A DNA stretch of 25,053 nucleotides from a virus, in IMG/VR virus record IMGVR_UViG_3300043331_000183, positions 1-25,053 of that record. One strand, given 5' to 3'. Positions 12,992 through 19,426 of this stretch are shown one piece after another; within the stretch, counting starts at the first letter, position 1; each line of letters begins with the position of its first letter. The notes beneath the pieces are model-generated. The model was not told the origin of the DNA and made no database searches. It saw only the letters and a list, made by a program, of their open reading frames with translations. Made by a program: the position numbers and the translations under genes.

Positions 12992-13677
12992 CAAACACCC
13001 CTTGCTTCCGCAGGCCAGATGTACTTGTGTACTTGCAAGCTAAGCCTCCAAGGCAACTCGTATTCCTGTACGAACTCGATAATGTACCTGGCATCGTACT
13101 TATCCCAAACGGGAGTGACCCAAAAGATTGCTCCTACACCCAAATCTCGTAGGCTGCGGTAATCCTGTAGAGCAAATCCCAAGTCGTGTTCGTCCTTGAC
13201 GACGAACTTGATCCCGTCAGACACCTTGAGACACAGAGCGTTACTACGACGTATCTTTTGTGTCTCATCGTCGAACTCTTCGCCAGAGCCTGGGAGCTTC
13301 CAGTCCATCATGAACTGCAGACCTTGCCAAGTCCATGGCGGGAACTGCTTTGTACCGTTCGTGAAGACCTCCGTCGTGTATCCGCGACCCCACGCGAGTG
13401 TACAAAACTCGTGCAGCTCCAAATCAGGCTGGATGAAAGGCTCTCCCCCTGTGAAGCAGAGATGCTTGGGCCACATTGGAACCTTCTCGATCAGATCTGC
13501 GGGCGAAAGCTTCTCACTTTCGTGTCGCCAGATGCTTGGTTCGATAGCGAACGGTGTATCGCAAGGCCAGCCAGGGCACCGCAGATTGCAGCCAGCAAAA
13601 CGAACAAACTGGGTCGGACGACCGACATTTGGTCCTTCTCCTTGTACGGATGTATACAGTTCACTAAGTCGTAACAT
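12991..13677 (-). CDS. queE: 7-carboxy-7-deazaguanine synthase (radical SAM) with altered Cys spacing
   Basis: The protein has 228 aa with ATG 13677 overlapping the queD stop (TGATG). It begins LYTSVQGEGPNVGRPTQFVR, typical of QueE, followed by AGCNLRCPGWPCDTPF. The three Cys are 30, 34 and 39, a CX3CX4C spacing instead of the usual radical-SAM CX3CX2C. HLCFTGGEPFIQP is the SAM-binding GGEP motif, and VFTNGT follows. It converts 6-carboxytetrahydropterin to 7-carboxy-7-deazaguanine. The inserted residues between the second and third Cys resemble the modified cluster loops of divergent QueE proteins and are worth checking. Confidence 0.9.
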   Translation of the reverse strand: MLRLSELYTSVQGEGPNVGRPTQFVRFAGCNLRCPGWPCDTPFAIEPSIWRHESEKLSPADLIEKVPMWPKHLCFTGGEPFIQPDLELHEFCTLAWGRGYTTEVFTNGTKQFPPWTWQGLQFMMDWKLPGSGEEFDDETQKIRRSNALCLKVSDGIKFVVKDEHDLGFALQDYRSLRDLGVGAIFWVTPVWDKYDARYIIEFVQEYELPWRLSLQVHKYIWPAEARGV

Positions 13678-14165
13678 CAGCCACCTGGTCCTGGTGTGTA
13701 GATCGCAGTACTAGATGGCGTCTCCCAGACCTTGACTGCATCGAGATACGCCATGTCGTTGTACGCGTTGTTGATTGGGAGCTTGATTTGGTCGAACACC
13801 CACCGCGCGATGTTCTCAGCCGTTGGCACGTACGGGAAGAGAATGATCTTCCATCCACGATCATCAGTGACGTATGACGGCTCCGGATCGACTGCATATC
13901 CGAAAGCGTGCATCATGTCGTAGTCACGCTCGTACACGATAAATCCGTGGTCGAGTATGTCGTGTACGTGTTCCGTGAGAATCTGTTTGACGTCACCGAA
14001 ATCGAGAACCATACCTGTCGCGGAGCCTTCCTCCATGAGGACCTCGGACAGGACATAGGCTCGAACTCTGTAACGATGACCATGTGGGTTACGGCACTTC
14101 GAGTTATGCTCAGGTACTCGATGACCTGCATCGAACTCGATCTCCTTGGTCAGAATGTAGGTCAC
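13677..14165 (-). CDS. queD: 6-carboxy-5,6,7,8-tetrahydropterin synthase
   Basis: The protein has 162 aa. GTG 14165 overlaps the previous stop (GTGA) and gives a standard N-terminus; a GTG at 14189 is also open but would overlap more. The PTPS/QueD signature is complete: IEFDAGHRV (His15), CRNPHGHRYRV (Cys24, His28, His30), VLDFGDVK, LDHGFIV, and PTAENIARWVF. The three His bind zinc and Cys24 is catalytic. The enzyme turns dihydroneopterin triphosphate into 6-carboxytetrahydropterin for QueE. It sits directly before queE. Confidence 0.92.
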   Translation of the reverse strand: MTYILTKEIEFDAGHRVPEHNSKCRNPHGHRYRVRAYVLSEVLMEEGSATGMVLDFGDVKQILTEHVHDILDHGFIVYERDYDMMHAFGYAVDPEPSYVTDDRGWKIILFPYVPTAENIARWVFDQIKLPINNAYNDMAYLDAVKVWETPSSTAIYTPGPGG

Positions 14166-14386
14166 AGTACTGCTAGCTCCTGAGCCCACCAGATGATCAC
14201 GACGGTCAGTGCGAACAGGACCAGCGCCAGTGCGTAGAAAGCAAGCGCCTTTCCAGCTTGTTGACTCCTGACTTCGTTCAACGCGAGCTTGCGGCGTAGA
14301 TCGTCATTGCCCTCGAAAATCTTGTCGAGTCGTGCTTGCTCCTGTTCCGCCTTCAGCTTGCGTATGTTGTACTCAGATTCGTTCAC
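14162..14386 (-). CDS. Tail-anchored small membrane protein in the que operon, unknown
   Basis: The protein has 74 aa with GTG 14386 behind GGAG at 7 nt. Residues 1-45 form a charged helix with heptad character (EYNIRKLKAEQEQARLDKIF), followed by one hydrophobic segment at the C-terminus (ALAFYALALVLFALTVVIIW). It overlaps the preceding gene by 14 nt and queD by 4 nt. Why a membrane protein lies between queC and queD is unclear; it could be unrelated cargo. No family is recognised. Confidence 0.65.
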   Translation of the reverse strand: MNESEYNIRKLKAEQEQARLDKIFEGNDDLRRKLALNEVRSQQAGKALAFYALALVLFALTVVIIWWAQELAVL

Positions 14387-14666
14387 CGATTGGCTCCATC
14401 ACTCTGAGGGTCGTACCTTGCTGACGTATGCGCTGTGGTGAGTCTAGCTCACGCACTCCAGCATAGTACCAGTACTCGCCTGGCTCTATGTCCGGCATGT
14501 CCTCGATTTTCAAGTACATCGTACGTTTGCTACTGGTCTTCTCATACAGCACCGTCCCATCAGGTCGAGTAATCCGGAAGAAGAATTGCAGTCGCCCTTT
14601 CAGGCCCGACCCCTTAGTACTGAACTTGATTGGGATCTCGGTGCCCTTTAGTAGCACCATCGTCAC
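14373..14666 (-). CDS. 97-aa beta-rich protein in the que operon, unknown
   Basis: GTG 14666 overlaps the queC stop (GTGA) and has GGAGGG at 9 nt. The sequence alternates strands and turns: GTEIPIKFSTKGSGLKGRLQ, then FFFRITRPDGTVLYEKTS, MYLKIEDMPDIEPGEYWYYA and GTTLRVME. This looks like a small immunoglobulin-like or tail-decoration beta-sandwich. Such folds are normal in virion proteins but odd inside a biosynthetic operon. No enzyme motif is visible. Confidence 0.65.
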   Translation of the reverse strand: MTMVLLKGTEIPIKFSTKGSGLKGRLQFFFRITRPDGTVLYEKTSSKRTMYLKIEDMPDIEPGEYWYYAGVRELDSPQRIRQQGTTLRVMEPIGERI

Positions 14667-15382
14667 TGCAGTTTGCCCTCCTTGACAAGTTCCTCGTACA
14701 GCGAGACGTCAGCATAATTGGTAGGGTCAGAAACGCCAGCAATCCCGAATGCCTCAATTCGCTCCAGACAAGTCGAACAACGTCCACAGTGAATGTCGCC
14801 TCCCTTGTAGCAGCTCCACGTCTGCGTCCAGTCGACCTTGAGCTCGTCGCCCAACTGCGCGATGTCTGCCTTGGTCATCATGACGAATGGTGCAAGCACT
14901 GCGAAGGCCGGGTTGATGAAGCCCTCACAAGCGATGTGAGCCAGACTTTGCAGCTTCGCGATAAAGTCTGGCCTGCAATCGGGGTACACGGCGTGATCCC
15001 CTGCGTGGATACCGATGCGAACGTCGACTGCCTTCTCCGCGACTGCGTGTGCGATCGCAATGTTCAGCATCATGGAGTTGCGGTTCGGGACAACCGTGAT
15101 CTTCATCGTCTCGTCCTCGTAATGACCCTCAGGCACCTCGATGCCTGGATCAGTCAACGCGGACGTGTCGATCAGCTCGTTGACACTACGTAGGTCAACT
15201 AAGTGCCACGGCACTTCGTAGTGACGTGCCTGCCACTGAGCGAATCCGAGCTCGCGCCTGTGACGCTGTCCGTAATCGAAGCTCAGAGCAGAAACCTGTT
15301 GTGGGCCCCACTCGTTCACGGCAGCAGCCAAAAGCACCGTCGAGTCCATGCCACCAGAGATGATGACAACTGATGCTACCAT
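14663..15382 (-). CDS. queC: preQ0 synthase (7-cyano-7-deazaguanine synthase)
   Basis: The protein has 239 aa with ATG 15382, 1 nt after the primase-helicase stop. The PP-loop SGGMDSTVLL (residues 9-18) binds ATP; FDYGQRH, VVPNRNSMML, GIHAGDHAVYPDCRPDF and WSCYKGGDIHCGRCSTC with four zinc Cys (191, 199, 202, 205) are all QueC hallmarks. The enzyme converts 7-carboxy-7-deazaguanine to preQ0 using ATP and ammonia. It is normal in length and not fused to an amidotransferase domain, so formation of archaeosine-type bases through a Gat-QueC is not indicated. Confidence 0.94.
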   Translation of the reverse strand: MVASVVIISGGMDSTVLLAAAVNEWGPQQVSALSFDYGQRHRRELGFAQWQARHYEVPWHLVDLRSVNELIDTSALTDPGIEVPEGHYEDETMKITVVPNRNSMMLNIAIAHAVAEKAVDVRIGIHAGDHAVYPDCRPDFIAKLQSLAHIACEGFINPAFAVLAPFVMMTKADIAQLGDELKVDWTQTWSCYKGGDIHCGRCSTCLERIEAFGIAGVSDPTNYADVSLYEELVKEGKLQ

Positions 15383-15383
15383 T

Positions 15384-17585
15384 TCACTCTCCTCCGACCT
15401 TTACGGTCCTCATCGGGTAGAGCCTCTCGGCCCTGTTGCTCTTTTCGATGCGAATCAGCCCACGCTGCGAGAGCGTAGCAAAGATCGCTTCTGCTTCTCG
15501 TGCATGCAGTCTGAACACCTGCATCAACTGGCTACGTGAGCAGCCTGTGTTGTCCTGCACGAACTTGAGTACGCGTTCGAGTTCCTTCTCTGATGCAGTC
15601 TTGCCTGCGTTAGCAACGACGTTGAGTGCGTACTGCTTCCAACGCTCAACATACGCAAATGCATGAAGGATGTCTGTCTCACGTACAACCACTTCGTCAT
15701 CTAGTCGCTCGGCTGCAGCAACCAGAATTGCGGCTTTCAACCCTGACTGGGCAAGTCTCACCATCACAGGGGTGAGTATGTCTGGAATCGAAGATTCTAT
15801 ACCGATAGTCAGCATTGTCTCTTCGATCCGATTGTATAACACCCAAGCTTCAGGTGTTAGCTGAACTTCCCAGTTGCGACTGAAATTGACCGTCTCACCG
15901 TTCGAGCTGTCATCAATCACCTTAACGTTGTAGTGCGCGTGGATGTCGCGGAACCTCTGCAACAGTTCATCTCGTCTAGAGACTGTAGCTACTGAAGGCG
16001 GTCCGAGCGGACGCAACTTAGTGATGTCTGACGTAGCTGTAATGAAACAAAACCTAGGAACGAATCCACTGTTGATGTGGTCTGCTGTCAACAGGCTGTA
16101 TATCCGCTCCTTGATCCCGCCTGTGAAGAGGATCAACACGGGCTCGCGGACTTCAATCGTTTCTTTCTTGAGTACTCGCTTCTGGAACTTGCCGTCGTAG
16201 AGCTTTGTCAGTGTCTCGAGCATCCCCGCATAGTAGTCACGTTTGTTCATCTGCTCGAGCAGTCCAGAAAACTCGTCGCGTAAGAAAATTGAAGGACGTC
16301 CGGGTCGTACGGACAGTGACCCCATTAAGCCTTCGATGGAGCCATCTGTTGCCAGCACGCAGTCCGAGTCGATTTCCGTTAAGAAGTCGATAGCCAAGTC
16401 CATGGCGGTCGTCTTGCGAGTCAGGGTTGTGTCCGCTAAGATCATGAACCATAGATTGGGCAAGACTGCTCCGTAGCTCGTTGGCAATCGCACGCGACCT
16501 GCAAGCAGGGCAGACAGAACTGTGAAAGCTCCTGCTTCGTGGTATTGTGGTGCTGCATCTCCTGTTGTCTTGGCCCATTCTATGTACTCCTCCACGACGG
16601 TGTGGCGTTGTTTTGCTCGTTCACGTTCTTCGCTTGTGAGGATGTCCTTGTCAGGCAAGTACCAGTTCGGCTCCTCACCGCTTGCCTCTACGACTGCTAT
16701 GGTCTGGTTCTCTGCAGCGGCTTGCGCGCGAATGACATCTTTCCACAGCAGCTCATCTGGTTTGTTGTCTCTTGCGAACTTGTTGCAGGCGGCGCTCTTA
16801 GCGACCGTAAAGACCTGCTCTGCTGTTAACCCAGCTGCGAACAACATCTGGTTCAGATGCCACAACTGACCTGACCAGTCGCCGTTCGGAATCTCGTTGA
16901 CCAGCGTGAAGACTCTAGGGTGCACACTCATACGTGCGGCTTCCAGGATCTCTTCCGCAGTCTCTTCTGACCATACCTCTGGCATCGGAGTGTCAACTCT
17001 ACTGACACCCTCAGCCTCTGGATACGCGTCGAAATCCTTTAGCTCGTACTCCTCACCATCACCGCCAACAAGCAGAATCTCGTGCATCTCCGGGCTGTAC
17101 TTGTAGTTGCGAGTGAGAGGGACCCGTAGCAGTTGAGTCAGGTCCCAGCCAGTAGTGTCGCAACCTTCTTCTTTATGGCGATAGGCAATACGTCGGTTAA
17201 GGCTCTCGATGTCGAGTGCGTGTTGTGAATCCTTGAACTTCCAGTACGCTTGGTACCTACCGTATGACGTACGCACTACCACACTAGCTGGTACTAACAG
17301 ATTCTCAGGGTCACAAGTATCGAGGTCAGCCCATGCTACATCGCTGATCTCGATGTTCTCTTTGACTCGCCGCGGCTGACGCAGAAGTGTCGGACAGAAG
17401 TAGACGTCACAATGCAACAAGCGCTTGTCAATGAAGGCAAGCGCTTGTCCTATGTCGTCGGGATACCGAACGAATATCTCTGTGAACTCTCCTGATCTTG
17501 CGACACGGGCACACAACGACATGAAGCCCTCGTTGCGTCCGTACACCCACCTGAGAAAGCCAACTCGCTTGTCATCGTCTGGCAC
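15384..17585 (-). CDS. Primase-helicase (AEP-type primase domain + DUF3987-like ATPase + winged helix)
   Basis: The product has about 733 aa. GTG 17585 follows AAGGAG closely; an in-frame GTG at 17600 is the alternative but has no ribosome-binding site. The N-terminal part (about 30-190) looks like a RepB/archaeo-eukaryotic primase domain: VAWADLDTCD (DxD-like metal site), VVVRTSYGRYQAYWKF, and LTQLLRVPLTRNYKY. The middle carries a RecA-like ATPase of phage DUF3987 type: LWFMILADTTLTRKTTAMDL at the P-loop position, with Gly residues replaced, and SIFLRDEFSGLL as Walker B. The last 70 residues form a winged helix (CSRSQLMQVFRLHAREAEAI). It would prime and unwind DNA for the polymerase. The queC gene follows 1 nt later. 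Confidence 0.8.
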   Translation of the reverse strand: MPDDDKRVGFLRWVYGRNEGFMSLCARVARSGEFTEIFVRYPDDIGQALAFIDKRLLHCDVYFCPTLLRQPRRVKENIEISDVAWADLDTCDPENLLVPASVVVRTSYGRYQAYWKFKDSQHALDIESLNRRIAYRHKEEGCDTTGWDLTQLLRVPLTRNYKYSPEMHEILLVGGDGEEYELKDFDAYPEAEGVSRVDTPMPEVWSEETAEEILEAARMSVHPRVFTLVNEIPNGDWSGQLWHLNQMLFAAGLTAEQVFTVAKSAACNKFARDNKPDELLWKDVIRAQAAAENQTIAVVEASGEEPNWYLPDKDILTSEERERAKQRHTVVEEYIEWAKTTGDAAPQYHEAGAFTVLSALLAGRVRLPTSYGAVLPNLWFMILADTTLTRKTTAMDLAIDFLTEIDSDCVLATDGSIEGLMGSLSVRPGRPSIFLRDEFSGLLEQMNKRDYYAGMLETLTKLYDGKFQKRVLKKETIEVREPVLILFTGGIKERIYSLLTADHINSGFVPRFCFITATSDITKLRPLGPPSVATVSRRDELLQRFRDIHAHYNVKVIDDSSNGETVNFSRNWEVQLTPEAWVLYNRIEETMLTIGIESSIPDILTPVMVRLAQSGLKAAILVAAAERLDDEVVVRETDILHAFAYVERWKQYALNVVANAGKTASEKELERVLKFVQDNTGCSRSQLMQVFRLHAREAEAIFATLSQRGLIRIEKSNRAERLYPMRTVKVGGE
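17418..17449. repeat. Tandem pair of CAAGCGCTTGTC
   Basis: CAAGCGCTTGTC occurs at 17418-17429 and 17438-17449, 20 bp apart. Each contains the 10-bp palindrome CAAGCGCTTG. The copies fall in different codon phases of the primase-helicase gene, so protein repetition does not explain them. Confidence 0.5.
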
Positions 17586-17622
17586 AACTCTCCTTGGCAC
17601 CGTATAGAAGTGAGGGATAGCA

Positions 17623-17653
17623 CAAGGGCCCTGTCGCTCTGACAGGGCCCTTG
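17623..17653 (-). terminator. Strong hairpin terminator after the Sak4/DUF669 unit
   Basis: CAAGGGCCCTGTC (17623-17635) and GACAGGGCCCTTG (17641-17653) form a perfect 13-bp stem with a 5-nt loop. It lies in the 84-bp gap between the DUF669-type gene stop (17685) and the primase-helicase start. There is no U-tract on either strand, as often in high-GC hosts. It would limit read-through from the Sak4 promoter into the primase and que genes. Confidence 0.75.
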
Positions 17654-17684
17654 CACTGCTGCCCTACCTAGATGGAGGTGTGTA

Positions 17685-18188
17685 TCAAGGCAGGAACGAT
17701 GGCTTCGAGCCGCCTGAAGACTTGGCAGTGTCAGTCTCGGACACGACAGGGTTCGTACCGAGCGGAGCGTAGTCCGTCGGCTGGTTCCTGTCGTCGTAGC
17801 CCGTCTGGCGCTGGATCTTCACGCGGACCTGGAGCTCTGCACCTTGCGGGCGCTCGCGGAGCTCCTTGGGGTCGAGTGCCCCTCCGAGTTCGTCCTCCGT
17901 GAACTTGCCCGTCGCGAGCAGGAAGTTCTTCCAGTACGGAAGCGAGGTTGCGTGATGCCAGAAGTTCGGCCAGAACTTCCGATCCTCGTACGGTCCGTCA
18001 AGGATCGTGACCTCGTACGTGGTACCGGCAGTACCCACGGGGAGCTTGCCCTTACCACTCTTCCCTGACACCTCGTTCTCCGACCAGTCGGACACAACAA
18101 CGTTGTACCAACCGGCAGGAACGGGTGCGAACCCTCCTGACGCGGCCTTGACATCGCTGAAGTCGAGTGTGAGGTCTGCGTCGCTCAT
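17685..18188 (-). CDS. DUF669-like single-stranded DNA-binding protein
   Basis: The protein has 167 aa from ATG 18188 (GGAG 11 nt upstream). A GTG at 18197 overlaps the previous stop and is an alternative. The core resembles phage DUF669 / SSB-like proteins: FAPVPAGWYNVVVSDWSENE, TTYEVTILDGPYEDRKFW, then a small helical part (NFLLATGKFTEDELGG) and VRVKIQRQTGYDDRNQPTDY. The C-terminus is Ser/Gly-rich. DUF669 genes commonly stand next to Sak4-type ATPases, as here, and the protein is thought to coat ssDNA in phage recombination and replication. The assignment is by pattern and neighbourhood. Confidence 0.7.
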   Translation of the reverse strand: MSDADLTLDFSDVKAASGGFAPVPAGWYNVVVSDWSENEVSGKSGKGKLPVGTAGTTYEVTILDGPYEDRKFWPNFWHHATSLPYWKNFLLATGKFTEDELGGALDPKELRERPQGAELQVRVKIQRQTGYDDRNQPTDYAPLGTNPVVSETDTAKSSGGSKPSFLP

Positions 18189-18193
18189 GTTGT

Positions 18194-18949
18194 TCACGTC
18201 TCCGATGTGATTGTGTATAGCTCTTGCATGGTTGGGTTGTCTAGATACGGCGGCAGGCGATCCGTACGGTCCTTGGCCGTAATCTCGTCGGTAGCCATCG
18301 TGAGGATCCGACGAACGATCTGCTCGTCTTCGACCTTACGATACATGTACACGACGATGTCTAGGAAACCTGCTGCCTCGTTAGCTAGCTTCGCAGACAA
18401 CGAAGGCTGGGTTGTGACCTTGCCCTTTTTGTCCTTCTCGGTTCTGGCTAACGCCGTGAAGATCGTGTTCATAGGGAGATCACGGAATGCGCGGATGACC
18501 TTGCGCATCTGCTCCGTGTTCTTACCCCACTCACCGATCCCTGGAAGATCCGGATCTCGCTCGGGGTCTTCCTTTACGGTCTTTGCCATGATCTCGTACA
18601 TGCCGTACTTCTGAATTTCCGTGATGGAATCCAGTACAACGGTTCTGTACAGACCAGGATTCTCTCGTAGCGCATTGTACGCTACTGACAAGTCCGCGAA
18701 ATGCTTGACACGAACTTTCTTCACGTCAGGATACTTGTTGCGAAGTGAAAGCGTACCGCCTTCTGCGTCGATGAAGATCACCGGGCACATCGCTTCGACG
18801 GCAGCCGCTGACCCAGCTAGTACGGTCTTACCCACGCCGGGGTCACCGTACACCAACAGGTTGAGGTTCGGAATTTCTTCCTGAACTCCAACTACGGACA
18901 ACTCCCCAAGGCTATCTGCCCTGAGGACCTCTGCAGTGGCTGTGGACAA
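18194..18949 (-). CDS. Sak4-like RecA-family ATPase (recombination mediator)
   Basis: The protein has 251 aa with a TTG start at 18949. LNLLVYGDPGVGKTVLAGSA is Walker A (about residues 29-48), IFIDAEGGTLSL follows, and YRTVVLDSITEIQKYG is Walker B. TIFTALARTEKDKKGK and GFLDIVVYMYRK fit the RecA core. There is no N-terminal oligomerisation domain, so the single-domain size matches phage Sak4 annealing/recombination proteins (AAA_24-type). It is the first gene after the promoter at 18988-19017 and is coupled to the DUF669-type gene, a common pair. The ribosome-binding site is weak (GAGCTGAAA). Confidence 0.8.
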   Translation of the reverse strand: MSTATAEVLRADSLGELSVVGVQEEIPNLNLLVYGDPGVGKTVLAGSAAAVEAMCPVIFIDAEGGTLSLRNKYPDVKKVRVKHFADLSVAYNALRENPGLYRTVVLDSITEIQKYGMYEIMAKTVKEDPERDPDLPGIGEWGKNTEQMRKVIRAFRDLPMNTIFTALARTEKDKKGKVTTQPSLSAKLANEAAGFLDIVVYMYRKVEDEQIVRRILTMATDEITAKDRTDRLPPYLDNPTMQELYTITSET

Positions 18950-18987
18950 TTTCAGCTCATTTCGTTGTTTATGAGTTTGTTTCGATC

Positions 18988-19017
18988 ATTATAATAGACT
19001 CTAGATGGACCCTTCAA
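18988..19017 (-). promoter_or_regulatory. Promoter for the Sak4/DUF669 unit
   Basis: On the minus strand: TTGAAG (-35, 19012-19017), 18-bp spacer, TATAAT (-10, 18988-18993). TTGAAGGGTCC is identical to the promoter at 10166-10195 and the spacer length is the same. The -35 overlaps the stop codon of the upstream gene. The leader to the TTG at 18949 would be about 32 nt. Confidence 0.7.
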
Positions 19018-19304
19018 GGCAGCACTTTAACTGCATCCTTTGGAAATGGTCTGTCCGCTTCCAGAATCGAAAAGAGGTTGTACAGCGGATTTGGTACTAC
19101 CGGTCTGCTGTGATTGTGTTCAACACAATCACAGCCCGTGCAGGGCGTTATCAAGGCGCTAGTACCAGCTTCGTTCATGAGCTCGATCTCGTTGATCGGG
19201 TAGTTGTGGTCTTTCTCAGTGTTGTGCCACAACCAGTCCATGACGTCCTTCTTGACGTCTTCATTGAGTTCTCTGTACTGTTCGAGGTTAAGTCCGAATC
19301 TCAT
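19014..19304 (-). CDS. 96-aa protein with clustered Cys/His, unknown
   Basis: ATG 19304 overlaps the stop of the 41-aa gene (ATGA); the longer GTG start at 19319 is less likely. The N-terminal half is a charged helix (NLEQYRELNEDVKKDVMDWL). The centre has CTGCDCVEHNHS, a dense set of three Cys and two His that could bind a metal, and it ends in FSILEADRPFPKDAVKVLP. The DCVEHNH codons coincide with a 29-bp palindrome. No family is recognised. Confidence 0.6.
   Translation of the reverse strand: MRFGLNLEQYRELNEDVKKDVMDWLWHNTEKDHNYPINEIELMNEAGTSALITPCTGCDCVEHNHSRPVVPNPLYNLFSILEADRPFPKDAVKVLP
19107..19135. repeat. 29-bp near-perfect palindrome
   Basis: GCTGTGATTGTGTT (19107-19120) and AACACAATCACAGC (19122-19135) are perfect 14-bp arms around a single C. 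It lies in the coding region of the 96-aa gene, 90 bp upstream of the -35 of the Sak4 promoter. Arms of this length with a 1-nt spacer are very unlikely by chance in 25 kb. Confidence 0.85.
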
Positions 19305-19426
19305 CGACTCATAACCCACTCACAGTACTTCTTGTACCACTTGCTCCTACCGATGAGCCAAACTGTAAGTGTGCCAGAAATAGCACCGGCAGCCCCTCCC
19401 ACAATAACTGCTACGACAATCTCCAT
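19301..19426 (-). CDS. 41-aa single-pass membrane protein
   Basis: An ATG at 19426 overlaps the stop of the nuclease gene (TGATG) and opens 42 codons ending in TGA at 19301-19303, which overlaps the next ATG (ATGA). The product is MEIVVAVIVGGAAGAISGTL followed by TVWLIGR and a basic/aromatic tail (SKWYKKYCEWVMSR): one glycine-rich membrane helix with a positive C-terminal end. Precise coupling at both ends, in the only gap between two well supported genes, is the main evidence that it is real. Function unknown. Confidence 0.65.
   Translation of the reverse strand: MEIVVAVIVGGAAGAISGTLTVWLIGRSKWYKKYCEWVMSR

Noticed and set aside
17601-17629. Possible promoter for the primase-helicase (TATACG before the start).
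   Set aside because: No -35 at a suitable distance; the candidate lies inside the terminator stem.
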